Source: JAJFUV01 sp964384215 (GTDB lineage: Bacteria; Acidobacteriota; Terriglobia; Bryobacterales; Bryobacteraceae). Taken from it: 64,000 bases of DNA. The notes below the pieces were generated by a model. It ran no database searches. It was not told the DNA's origin and saw only the letters and a list, made by a program, of their open reading frames with translations. The stretch is from NCBI GenBank assembly GCA_964384215.1, contig CAYLLB010000006.1, positions 1 through 64,000 on the forward strand, in the 5' to 3' direction. Shown here in pieces: positions 17,266 to 25,133 of this stretch (positions are counted from its first letter, which is position 1; every line of letters starts with the position of its first letter). The position numbers and the translations under genes are program-made.

Positions 17266-19016
17266 CACAGGACTTTCATCACGATCATCGTCTGGTCGTC
17301 CCCCAGCGGCAGTTCACCGCGAAACACATCGAGATCTTTCCAGATCGCGTCCAGGATCCCGGCGGGAGCTTGTGTATGGATGCCGGTGAGGAGCCGGACC
17401 AGTGGTCCCCGGCCATACTCCTCGTTCCCGGCGTTTTGCTGGTCCTGCACGCCGTCGGAGTAAAGAAGAATCAGGTCGCCCGGCTCGGTCTGGAAGCGGA
17501 CTTCTTCGTACTCCCTGTCGTCCAGCAAACCCAGCGGTACGCCTTCCACGCGGGGCCGGATGACCTGGCCCCCGCGCACGATGAGGGGCGGCACCGCGCC
17601 GGCATTGGCCATGTTCAGCGTCCGCGATTGCGCGCTCCACTCCAGCATCAGAAGGGACACGTACTGCGCATCCACACGCCGTTCGAGCAGGGCCGCGTTC
17701 ATCGCCCGCATGAGTTGCGCCGGGCTGCGTCCGCGCCGCCCCAGGCTGCGCAGCAACCCGCCCACCATCGCTCCGAACAACGCCGCCGCCGCGCCGTGCC
17801 CGCTCGAGTCGCCGAACGCCACCAGGGCCTGATCGTTCGGGCGGTCGAAGAAGTCGAACAGGTCGCCGCTGATTTCGGCCGACGGGCGGAACCCGATGGC
17901 GATCTCCAGCCCGGCAATATCGGGCGGCTGTTGCGGAAGAAGAACCTCCTGCAGTTCACGGGCGGCTTCCAGATCCTTGTTCAGCCGCCGTTCGCGTTGG
18001 GCCACTTCCTCATAGAGGCGCGCATTCTCGACGCTGCTGGCAATCTGCGGCGCAAGCAGGGACAGCGTCCGTACGTGGTCCTCGATAAAATGTCCCAGCC
18101 GCTCGCTTTCCAGGTCCATCACGCCGACCACCCGGTCCTTCACCACCAGGGGGATGGCCACTTCCGAACGGATGTCCGGATGCGAGGGGATGTAGCGCGG
18201 GTCGGCCAGCGTGTTGTCCACCCGCACGGCTTCGCCCGATTCTGCCGCTGTGCCCGTGATGCCTTTGCCGAAAGGAATGTTGTCCAGATCCACGCGCTTG
18301 TCGTAGCGCAGACTGAACCGGTTGTGCAGAAACTTCCGTTCTTCGTCGAGCAGCAGAATGCTAAAACCGTGGTAGTCGATGATCTGGCGCACGCTCTCGG
18401 CGATGCGCTTGAGCAGGACGTCGAGGTCCAGGATCGACGCGAATTCCTGCGACAGGTGCGCCAGCGCCCGCAACGTCCGGTTCTGCCGTTCGACGCGCCG
18501 GTACAGACGCGCGTTGTCGATGGCTACCGCCACACGTGAAGCGATCAGGCGCAACAGCGACCGCTCGTACTCGTCGTAGGCGTTGACCCGCGTCGATTGA
18601 ATATCGATTACGCCCACCAGCCTGCCGCGCGCTTCCATGGGCACAGCCAACTCCGTGCGCACCGCGTCGACGGTGTTCAGATACCGCGGGTCCGTTCGCA
18701 CGTCGGGGACCAGAATGGGCTTCCGGTCGCGGGCCACGGCGCCCGTGATCCCCTGACCGAGCGGAATCACCAGGTTGCGGACCACCTCTTCACGATGTCC
18801 GATGGCGTGGCGGATACGCAGCCCTCCGCGCTTCTCGCTGTAGAGCAGGATGGCGAAAAGCTCGTAAGGGATTACCTGCGCAACGATGTTGGCGACGTTG
18901 GCAAGCAACCGGTCCAGTTCGAGAGTCTCCGAAGTGACTGCGGCGACTTCCAGCAGGAAGTCCAACAGTTCGGCGCGTTCCCGGAAGCGTACGGATGATT
19001 TTCGATGTCCCGGCAT
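17265..19016 (-). CDS. GAF-GAF-PP2C (RsbU/SpoIIE-type) serine phosphatase
   Basis: 583 residues: GAF domain 1 (about 18-172, ending DNARLYRRVERQ), GAF domain 2 (about 190-340, ending ENARLYEEVAQRE), a short coiled coil, then a PP2C-type phosphatase (about 365-583). Phosphatase metal motifs are visible: EISGDLFDFF, FGDSSGHGAAAAL, LYSDGVQD and GDDQTMIVM. Relatives sense small ligands through GAF and dephosphorylate anti-sigma-factor antagonists in partner-switching pathways. No antagonist or anti-sigma gene is adjacent. It is soluble and cytoplasmic, starts 12 nt after deoC and is coupled to lysA by a TGATG overlap. Confidence 0.9.
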   Translation of the reverse strand: MPGHRKSSVRFRERAELLDFLLEVAAVTSETLELDRLLANVANIVAQVIPYELFAILLYSEKRGGLRIRHAIGHREEVVRNLVIPLGQGITGAVARDRKPILVPDVRTDPRYLNTVDAVRTELAVPMEARGRLVGVIDIQSTRVNAYDEYERSLLRLIASRVAVAIDNARLYRRVERQNRTLRALAHLSQEFASILDLDVLLKRIAESVRQIIDYHGFSILLLDEERKFLHNRFSLRYDKRVDLDNIPFGKGITGTAAESGEAVRVDNTLADPRYIPSHPDIRSEVAIPLVVKDRVVGVMDLESERLGHFIEDHVRTLSLLAPQIASSVENARLYEEVAQRERRLNKDLEAARELQEVLLPQQPPDIAGLEIAIGFRPSAEISGDLFDFFDRPNDQALVAFGDSSGHGAAAALFGAMVGGLLRSLGRRGRSPAQLMRAMNAALLERRVDAQYVSLLMLEWSAQSRTLNMANAGAVPPLIVRGGQVIRPRVEGVPLGLLDDREYEEVRFQTEPGDLILLYSDGVQDQQNAGNEEYGRGPLVRLLTGIHTQAPAGILDAIWKDLDVFRGELPLGDDQTMIVMKVL

Positions 19017-19028
19017 CGGAACGAGCGG

Positions 19029-19907
19029 CTAGGCTGCGGCGGCCTCGACGATCTTGACGCTGGCGCTGGCGCCAATGCGCGTAGCACCCGCCGCCGTCAT
19101 CTTCTTCAAGTCCTCCAGCGTGCGGATACCGCCCGCTGCTTTCACGCCCATCTCCGGCCCTACCACCTTGCGCATGAGAGCCACGTCTTCCGCGGTCGCC
19201 CCCGCCGGTCCGAAGCCCGTGGACGTTTTGACGAAATCGGCATTCGCCATCTTGGCCAGCGCGCAGGCCACGGCTTTCTGCATGTCGTCGAGCAGCGCCG
19301 TTTCGAGAATGACCTTCAGGATGGCTCCATGACGGTGGCAAGCCCCGGCAACTGCCTGGATATCGTCTTTCACGGCGTTGAGGTCGCCAGAGCGCAGTGC
19401 ACCGACGTTGATCACCATGTCGACCTCCTGCGCGCCGTCCCGCACGGCTTGTTCGGCTTCAGCCACCTTCACGCTGGTAGCGCAGGCTCCCAGCGGGAAC
19501 CCGGCCACTGTGCATACCTTCACACCGGTCCCGGCGAGTTCCCTGGCCGCGAGCGGCACCCAATAGGAGTTCAGGCAAACGCTGGCGAAGCCATACTTGC
19601 GCGCTTCGGCACAGACACGACGGATGTCGTCGCGCGTCGCGTCCGGCTTGAGCAGCGTGTGATCGATCAACTTTGCGATGCTCGGATCGAGCTTGCTCAC
19701 GCCATGGCACGATGACACACGGTCCGCGCCCGCCGCCACGACCTCACGCGTGCTGTGAACACAGGAAGAAACGTTCGAGCCGCAGCAGGATCTGCATGTC
19801 TTTCCGGCGTCTCCACCGCAGCCACCGGATCCCGCTCCGGATCCCAAGCGCGCCAGTAACGCCTCTCCGACGCCGGCTACGATTTGTTCGAGTTCGCTTG
19901 TGACCAC
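19029..19907 (-). CDS. deoC: Deoxyribose-phosphate aldolase with encapsulation-peptide-like, Cys-rich N-terminus
   Basis: 292 residues; the aldolase barrel occupies about 74-290 with DHTLLKPDAT, VCLNSYWVP, CTVAGFPLGA, DMVINVGAL, DFVKTSTGFG (Schiff-base Lys) and GVKAAGGIRT. It cleaves 2-deoxyribose-5-phosphate to acetaldehyde and glyceraldehyde-3-phosphate. The ~70-residue N-terminal extension is unusual: an amphipathic helix (TSELEQIVAGVGEALLARL), a Gly/Ser linker, then five cysteines (residues 30, 38, 41, 42, 49). This resembles peptides that target enzymes into bacterial microcompartments. Its GTG start overlaps the rpiB-like gene by 31 nt. Acetaldehyde release would give a reason for encapsulation. 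No shell gene lies in the window. Confidence 0.9.
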   Translation of the reverse strand: MVTSELEQIVAGVGEALLARLGSGAGSGGCGGDAGKTCRSCCGSNVSSCVHSTREVVAAGADRVSSCHGVSKLDPSIAKLIDHTLLKPDATRDDIRRVCAEARKYGFASVCLNSYWVPLAARELAGTGVKVCTVAGFPLGACATSVKVAEAEQAVRDGAQEVDMVINVGALRSGDLNAVKDDIQAVAGACHRHGAILKVILETALLDDMQKAVACALAKMANADFVKTSTGFGPAGATAEDVALMRKVVGPEMGVKAAGGIRTLEDLKKMTAAGATRIGASASVKIVEAAAA

Positions 19908-20527
19908 GTTCTGTAACGCCGCTCCAGTTCGGAGATCTTATCGACGCGCGCCGCGTGGCGCCCGCCCCCGAAAGGTGTCTCCAGCCACGTCCGCAATACC
20001 GATTCCGCTTGAGTCGGCGTCAGCAAACGCCCGCCCAAAGTGAGCACGTTCGCGTTGTTGTGCTCGCGGCTGTTGCGCGCGGACGCCCTATCATAGCACA
20101 GGGCCGCGCGAATGCCCGGAAGCTTGTTCGCGGCCATCGCCGAGCCGATTCCCGCACCGTCGATGATCACGCCGCGGGCCGCCTTTCCCTCCACAACCAG
20201 CAGCGCCACTTTCTCGGCAATATCCGGGTAATCGACCGGCTTTTCTTCCGCGACGCCCACGTCGCGAACCGCCAGTCCCAGCTCCTCAATGACCGGTTTC
20301 AGGAATTCCTTGAGGGCGAAACCGCCGTGATCGGCCCCCACGGCTACCGTTTTCTCGGGCGGCGCCAGCCCCGGAACCTCGCTGGCGGGGACCTCCACGA
20401 TGCGCACGCCCCGGGCAGCCGCCATATCGCGTGCCAAGGGTGTGAAAAGCGTACCTTCCGCGACGCGCAATTCACCTTCGGCTGGAATATCTCCTTCGGT
20501 TATGACTTTGCGCGCCATCTTTTTCAT
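19877..20527 (-). CDS. RpiB/LacAB-family sugar-phosphate isomerase with N-terminal extension
   Basis: 216 residues. The isomerase domain (about 60-205) has AVGADHGGFALKEF, IDGAGIGSAMAANK, and NSREHNNANVLTLGGR. In standard RpiB the nucleophile region reads CGTGIG; here the Cys position is Asp (IDGAGIG), a variant I associate with homologues in microcompartment-type sugar-phosphate loci. About 58 extra residues precede the domain (VITEGDIPAEGELRVAEGTL, TPLARDMAAARGVRI). It probably interconverts aldose/ketose pentose phosphates and supplies or uses the deoC substrate pool. It lies immediately upstream of and overlaps deoC. ATG 20518 is an alternative start. Confidence 0.85.
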   Translation of the reverse strand: MKKMARKVITEGDIPAEGELRVAEGTLFTPLARDMAAARGVRIVEVPASEVPGLAPPEKTVAVGADHGGFALKEFLKPVIEELGLAVRDVGVAEEKPVDYPDIAEKVALLVVEGKAARGVIIDGAGIGSAMAANKLPGIRAALCYDRASARNSREHNNANVLTLGGRLLTPTQAESVLRTWLETPFGGGRHAARVDKISELERRYRTWSQANSNKS

Positions 20528-20630
20528 TGTAGCGGAGGCCGCCGGTTATGCGCTCAATTTGCGCTTGCGAAGTTCGTCGTCAGGAACCCGGCGTGAAAAC
20601 CGCCTTCCAGGCCGGTGCCGCAGCGGGCGG

Positions 20631-22007
20631 CTACTCTTCAGGCGCGGAGGACTCGCCGAAGTCCTCCTTGCGGTTCTCGAACTTGGTGAACTGTTTGAAA
20701 AACACCATCTTCACCGTACCCGTGGGCCCGTTGCGCTGCTTGGCGAGAATCAGGTCCGCAAGCCCCTTCAGGTCGGCGCGGTCCGGCTTGTAGACTTCCT
20801 CGCGGTAAATGAAAGCCACCAGGTCGGCGTCCTGCTCGATGCTACCAGATTCGCGCAAGTCGCTCAGTTGCGGCTTGTGCTCTCCGATGCGCGTCTCCGG
20901 GGCGCGGCTCAACTGCGACAGCACCAGCATGGGCAGGTTCAGGTCCTTCGCCATCAGCTTAAGCCCGCGCGAAAGAGCACTCACTTCCTGCACGCGGCTT
21001 TCGTACTTGCCGTGCCCGCCCATCAACTGCAGATAGTCGATGACCACCAGCGCCAGGTCCTGGTCCCGCTTCAAACGCCGCAGTTTCGCATGAATATCCA
21101 TGAGGTTGGCGCCCGATGTGTCGTCAATATAAATCGGCGCATCCATCAACTGGGCCGCGGCGGCGCTCAACTGCCGGCGTTCGTCCGCGTTAAGGTAACC
21201 CTGGCGGAATTTCGAATTGTCCACGCGGGCCGCGGCGCAAAGCATGCGGGTGAGCAGCGACTCCTTGGACATTTCAAGCGAGAAGATGGCCACCGCCTTG
21301 CGCAGGCTGGGATGCGTGGCGACGTGCTGTGCTATGTTCAATGCCAACGCCGTCTTGCCCATGGAAGGCCGCGCGGCCAGGATGAACAATTCACCCGGAT
21401 ACAGGCCGCCGGTCATCTCGTCCAGCTTGAGAAAACCGGTGCTCAATCCCTTGACGCGCTTGCTCGGATCGAGGAAGGCGTTGATACCATCCTTGAACTC
21501 GTCGATGATCTGTGCCGGCGTGGCAAGGTCGTTACCGGCGGACGATTCGCCCAGCTTGAGGAAGGCGTCCTCGGCACCGGCGAGAATCTCGTCGGGTTCG
21601 TCCTTGCCCGCCAGGCAGCGGTCGATCACTTGCTGCGAGTTGAGTATAATCCGGCGGAGCAGCGACTTGTTTTTGACGATGCGCGCGTAGCTGTCGAAGT
21701 TCGCCAGTTGCGGCAAGCCGTCGTCGAGCGAAACCAGGTAGCTTAACCCGTCGCAGGACTCCAACTCACCACGCTTGAGCAGTTCGTTGGCCAGCGTGAC
21801 ACGGTCGATCTTCTCGCCGCGCTCGTACAACCCGCTCATGCGCTGGAAAATGCGCCGGTGCTTCTCCAAGCTGAAGTCCCCGGCCTCCAGCATTCCGGCC
21901 ACCTGGACGAAGCTGGCATCATCCATCAGAATGGAGCCCAGCACAAACCGCTCCGCGTCCAGATTGGCGGGGAGTCCCTTCTCGAAAGCTACGTCGGTTA
22001 CACCCAT
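20631..22007 (-). CDS. dnaB: Replicative DNA helicase DnaB
   Basis: 458 residues with an N-terminal DnaB domain (PANLDAERFVLGSIL) and a RecA-like helicase core: Walker A ARPSMGKTA, AIFSLEMSKESL, Walker B ALVVIDYLQLM, LSQLSRAPE and DLRESGSIEQDADLV. It is the hexameric fork helicase, loaded by DnaA/DnaC-type loaders. No intein is visible. Its upstream region carries two DnaA-box-like sequences. Confidence 0.97.
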   Translation of the reverse strand: MGVTDVAFEKGLPANLDAERFVLGSILMDDASFVQVAGMLEAGDFSLEKHRRIFQRMSGLYERGEKIDRVTLANELLKRGELESCDGLSYLVSLDDGLPQLANFDSYARIVKNKSLLRRIILNSQQVIDRCLAGKDEPDEILAGAEDAFLKLGESSAGNDLATPAQIIDEFKDGINAFLDPSKRVKGLSTGFLKLDEMTGGLYPGELFILAARPSMGKTALALNIAQHVATHPSLRKAVAIFSLEMSKESLLTRMLCAAARVDNSKFRQGYLNADERRQLSAAAAQLMDAPIYIDDTSGANLMDIHAKLRRLKRDQDLALVVIDYLQLMGGHGKYESRVQEVSALSRGLKLMAKDLNLPMLVLSQLSRAPETRIGEHKPQLSDLRESGSIEQDADLVAFIYREEVYKPDRADLKGLADLILAKQRNGPTGTVKMVFFKQFTKFENRKEDFGESSAPEE

Positions 22008-22265
22008 GAACGGTTTACCAATGTAGCGACCCGCGCGGCCCTGGTAAAGACCCGCGCGAGAAAACTTGTGGATATCGGCCTGTGATTTTCATGCCGCTGT
22101 CAACGCTGGAGTTACTGGTAGCCGGCGCACAGGTTTTCCACAAGCGGCCGCAAACAAATCCCTCTGAGATTGTTTTACCGCAGATTTCCGCTTTATGCCA
22201 GGGCCCGCCAGCACCCGTTTCGCCGTTCCACGATCGCGCCCGCCTGCTAGAATGACATTGACGAT
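22008..22265. promoter_or_regulatory. Divergent dnaB / membrane-protein region with two DnaA-box-like sites
   Basis: 258 nt. TTTTCCACA (22134-22142) fits the relaxed DnaA-box consensus TTWTNCACA. On the other strand 22067-22075 reads ATATCCACA, one mismatch from TTATCCACA. For the plus-strand gene a -10-like TAGAAT lies at 22248-22253, only 12 nt from its ATG, giving a very short leader. No gene is visible in the interval. Confidence 0.4.
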
Positions 22266-23042
22266 ATGGCCGGAGAGTCAACAGCACCGCCTCTTGAAAA
22301 TTTCCCCGATCGTCCCTTCTCCTTCTTCCCGCCGATCCTCAACATCGAGCACAACGAATGGCGTTTCGTGCGGTCTAACTGGGCGGAACTGCTGGTAGTA
22401 AATTCGAAAACCGGCATGGAACTGTGGATTCCGCGGCGCCTGGTCGGCGAGATCTCCGAGGTGGACGAGCCGGTGATGATCGTCGGCCTCAACAAGGAAC
22501 TCGAGTACAAGGCCGGCACGCTGGCGCCGCACATCCGCCGCGTGATCGATATGCCTGCTCCTCTCTTCGCGCCGCGGACAGCGCCGGGCGCGCCCACTCA
22601 GCACGCCCCGCACACTGGCATGCACCTGGAGTCGCGCGCCGAGTCCCGCATAGGCTGGCTCATCCTGGGCGCATTGCTGGTGGGCATCGCCCTCACGTTC
22701 CTGGTCGTCAGTATGTCCCGCGGCAGCGGTTCCGGCGCGAACATCACTTACAAGCCCGTCCTGCAATCGGAACTGGGTCTTTCTGGCCAGGACGATTACT
22801 GGGCTGTGGTGCGAAAGCTCGGCGCGCCCGCCGAAGACCGTTGGCGCCCGGACACGGGAGAGCTGCAATACCGGCTCCTCGCCTACCCGCAGCGGTCTCT
22901 CTTCGTCATTCTCATGGGTCCCGACCGCGACCACATGCGCTACATCGGCGCCCTTGACAAGGATTGGAAGCCCATTGATAGCGTAACGCAATCGGGTGGT
23001 TCAAGCACGGCCAGCATGCTGCGCGCCCTGAAAAAGTTCTGA
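22266..23042 (+). CDS. Single-pass membrane protein of unknown function
   Basis: 258 residues, not recognised. The N-terminal ~115 residues look cytoplasmic and soluble (LNIEHNEWRFVRSNWAELLV, IPRRLVGEISEVDEPVMIVG); one membrane helix at about 129-151 (IGWLILGALLVGIALTFLVV); then ~100 residues outside (LGLSGQDDYWAVVRKLGAPA, YPQRSLFVILMG). A translated frame this long with consistent GC-rich third positions is probably real. It lies between dnaB (divergent) and cstA (same strand, 24 nt apart), so it may be co-transcribed with cstA. The leader may be nearly absent. Confidence 0.7.
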   Translation: MAGESTAPPLENFPDRPFSFFPPILNIEHNEWRFVRSNWAELLVVNSKTGMELWIPRRLVGEISEVDEPVMIVGLNKELEYKAGTLAPHIRRVIDMPAPLFAPRTAPGAPTQHAPHTGMHLESRAESRIGWLILGALLVGIALTFLVVSMSRGSGSGANITYKPVLQSELGLSGQDDYWAVVRKLGAPAEDRWRPDTGELQYRLLAYPQRSLFVILMGPDRDHMRYIGALDKDWKPIDSVTQSGGSSTASMLRALKKF

Positions 23043-23066
23043 CGGATTCGATACCATCTTTTCCTT

Positions 23067-25133
23067 ATGAAGAAATATGCCGGTCATGTACTATGGGCCG
23101 CCATCTGTGTCGTGGCGGCGTACTGTCTGGGGGCGATCGCTCTCAACCGTGGCGAACCCATCAACAGCCTCTGGCTGGTGGTGGCCGCGGCCTGCACTTA
23201 TCTCGTCGGGTACCGGTTTTACGCTAAGTTCATCGCCGCGAAAGTAATGATGCTCGACAATGATCGCGCCACGCCAGCCGAACGTTTGCGGAACGGCCAC
23301 GACTTCGAACCAACCAACCGGTGGATCCTGCTGGGGCATCACTTCGCGGCCATCGCCGGCCCCGGCCCCCTGGTGGGACCGACGCTCGCGGCGCAGTTCG
23401 GCTACCTGCCCGGCACGTTGTGGATCATCATCGGCGCGGTCCTGGGCGGATGCGTCCAGGACTTCATCGTCCTGTGCTGCTCCATGCGGCGCGACGGCAA
23501 GTCGCTCGGTGAGATGGCCCGCGAAGAGATCGGAAAAGTGGGCGGCATCACCGCGCTCATCACGGTGCTGCTGATCATGGTCATTCTGCTGGCCGTGATC
23601 GCGCTTGTGGTAGTGAACGCGCTGAAGGGCAGCCCCTGGGGCACTTTCACCATCGCGGCCACCATGCCTATCGCCATACTCATGGGCCTGTACCTGCGTT
23701 ACTGGCGACCCGGCAAAGTGCTCGAATGCTCCATCATGGGCTTCCTGCTGGTGGTAGCCGCCATCTTCGGTGGAGAGTGGGTGTCGCATTCCGCTACGTT
23801 CGCACCGTGGTTCACGCTCTCCGCGATGACGCTCGGCATCTGCATCATCATCTACGGCTTCCTCGCAAGCGCCCTGCCCGTCTGGCTGCTGCTTGCGCCG
23901 CGAGATTACCTGAGCACCTTCGTCAAGCTCGGCGTCGTCACCTTGCTCGCCCTCGGCATCATGCTGGTGCGTCCGAACCTTGAATTGCCGGCTTTCACGC
24001 GTTTTGTCGACGGCAGCGGCCCGATCTTCGCCGGCAAGATCTTTCCGTTCTGCTTCATCACGATCGCCTGCGGCGCCGTCTCCGGCTTCCATGCTCTGAT
24101 TTCTTCGGGCACCACGCCGAAGATGATCGCCAAAGAGGGGCACGCCCCGCTAATAGGGTATGGAGCCATGCTGTTCGAGGGCTTTGTCGCACTGATGGCC
24201 TTGATCGCGGCCTGCGTCCTCCAACCCGGCGTCTACTTCGCCGTGAACTCGCCGCAAAGCGTGGTCGGGGCAACACCTGCGGCCGCTGTGGCCACCATCA
24301 CCAGTTGGGGCTTTCCCGTCACGGTGGACCAGATGGAGACTCTCGCCCGCCAGGTGGGCGAACACACCCTGTTCCACCGCACCGGAGGCGCACCGTCTCT
24401 CGCCCTCGGCATGGCCCATATTTTCGCCAGAGGTGGAGGCGGCGAGATGATCCTCGGCTTCTGGTATCACTTCGCCATCATGTTCGAGGCGCTGTTCATA
24501 CTCACCCTCATCGACGCCGGCACACGCGTAGGACGCTTCATGATGCAGGATATTTTCGGGCGCATCTGGAAACCGTTGGGCCGGACCAGTTGGATGCCCG
24601 GGGTGATCGCCACCAGCGCCGCCATCGTCTTGGCCTGGGGTTACTTCCTCATTCAAGGCGTTCGGGACCCCTTGGGAGGCATCAATTCCTTGTGGCCCCT
24701 GTTCGGCATCGCCAACCAACTGCTCGCCACGGTGGCGCTCTGCGTGGCAACCACCATCATCGTCAAGATGCACCGAGCGCGTTTTCTGTGGATCACACTG
24801 ATTCCACTGGTTTGGCTGGTTATTGTCAATTACACCGCCGGTTACCAGAAGATCTTCTCGCCCGATGCCCGCGTGGGATTCCTGGCGCAGGCATCCAGCC
24901 TGGAAGCAACGCTGGCCACCGGCAACCTCTCCGCCAAACAGATCGCGGAGACCCATACACTTATCTTCAACGCGCGGCTGGATGCGGTGGTGTGCGGCGT
25001 CTTCCTGATCCTTGTAACCATGATCCTGGCCGATGCGCTGCGGAGCTGGGCCGGCATCCTGATGGGTGCGCGCGAAGCGAAGACCACCGAAGCGCCATTC
25101 GTGCAGTCTCATCTCAAACCGGAGGAAATATGA
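23067..25133 (+). CDS. cstA: Carbon starvation protein A family transporter
   Basis: 688 residues with ~16 hydrophobic segments. CstA signatures include YRFYAKFIAAKVMMLDND, HHFAAIAGPGPLVGPTLAAQ, FGYLPGTLWIIIGAVLGGCV, and SGFHALISSGTTPKMI. CstA/BtsT proteins import pyruvate and possibly peptides on carbon limitation. The stop overlaps the next start (ATGA), coupling it to the small CstA-associated domain fused to a peptidase. A lactate permease lies ~2.4 kb downstream, consistent with small organic acid use. Confidence 0.94.
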   Translation: MKKYAGHVLWAAICVVAAYCLGAIALNRGEPINSLWLVVAAACTYLVGYRFYAKFIAAKVMMLDNDRATPAERLRNGHDFEPTNRWILLGHHFAAIAGPGPLVGPTLAAQFGYLPGTLWIIIGAVLGGCVQDFIVLCCSMRRDGKSLGEMAREEIGKVGGITALITVLLIMVILLAVIALVVVNALKGSPWGTFTIAATMPIAILMGLYLRYWRPGKVLECSIMGFLLVVAAIFGGEWVSHSATFAPWFTLSAMTLGICIIIYGFLASALPVWLLLAPRDYLSTFVKLGVVTLLALGIMLVRPNLELPAFTRFVDGSGPIFAGKIFPFCFITIACGAVSGFHALISSGTTPKMIAKEGHAPLIGYGAMLFEGFVALMALIAACVLQPGVYFAVNSPQSVVGATPAAAVATITSWGFPVTVDQMETLARQVGEHTLFHRTGGAPSLALGMAHIFARGGGGEMILGFWYHFAIMFEALFILTLIDAGTRVGRFMMQDIFGRIWKPLGRTSWMPGVIATSAAIVLAWGYFLIQGVRDPLGGINSLWPLFGIANQLLATVALCVATTIIVKMHRARFLWITLIPLVWLVIVNYTAGYQKIFSPDARVGFLAQASSLEATLATGNLSAKQIAETHTLIFNARLDAVVCGVFLILVTMILADALRSWAGILMGAREAKTTEAPFVQSHLKPEEI

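Noticed and set aside
17079..18539. 486-codon plus-strand frame opposite lysA and the GAF-PP2C gene
   Set aside because: Shadow of two well-supported genes; composition is low-complexity Arg/Gln/His and has no recognisable fold.
24305..25129. Long upstream extension of the M24 gene frame
   Set aside because: It overlaps cstA in another frame; the ribosome site and ATGA overlap put the true start at 25130.
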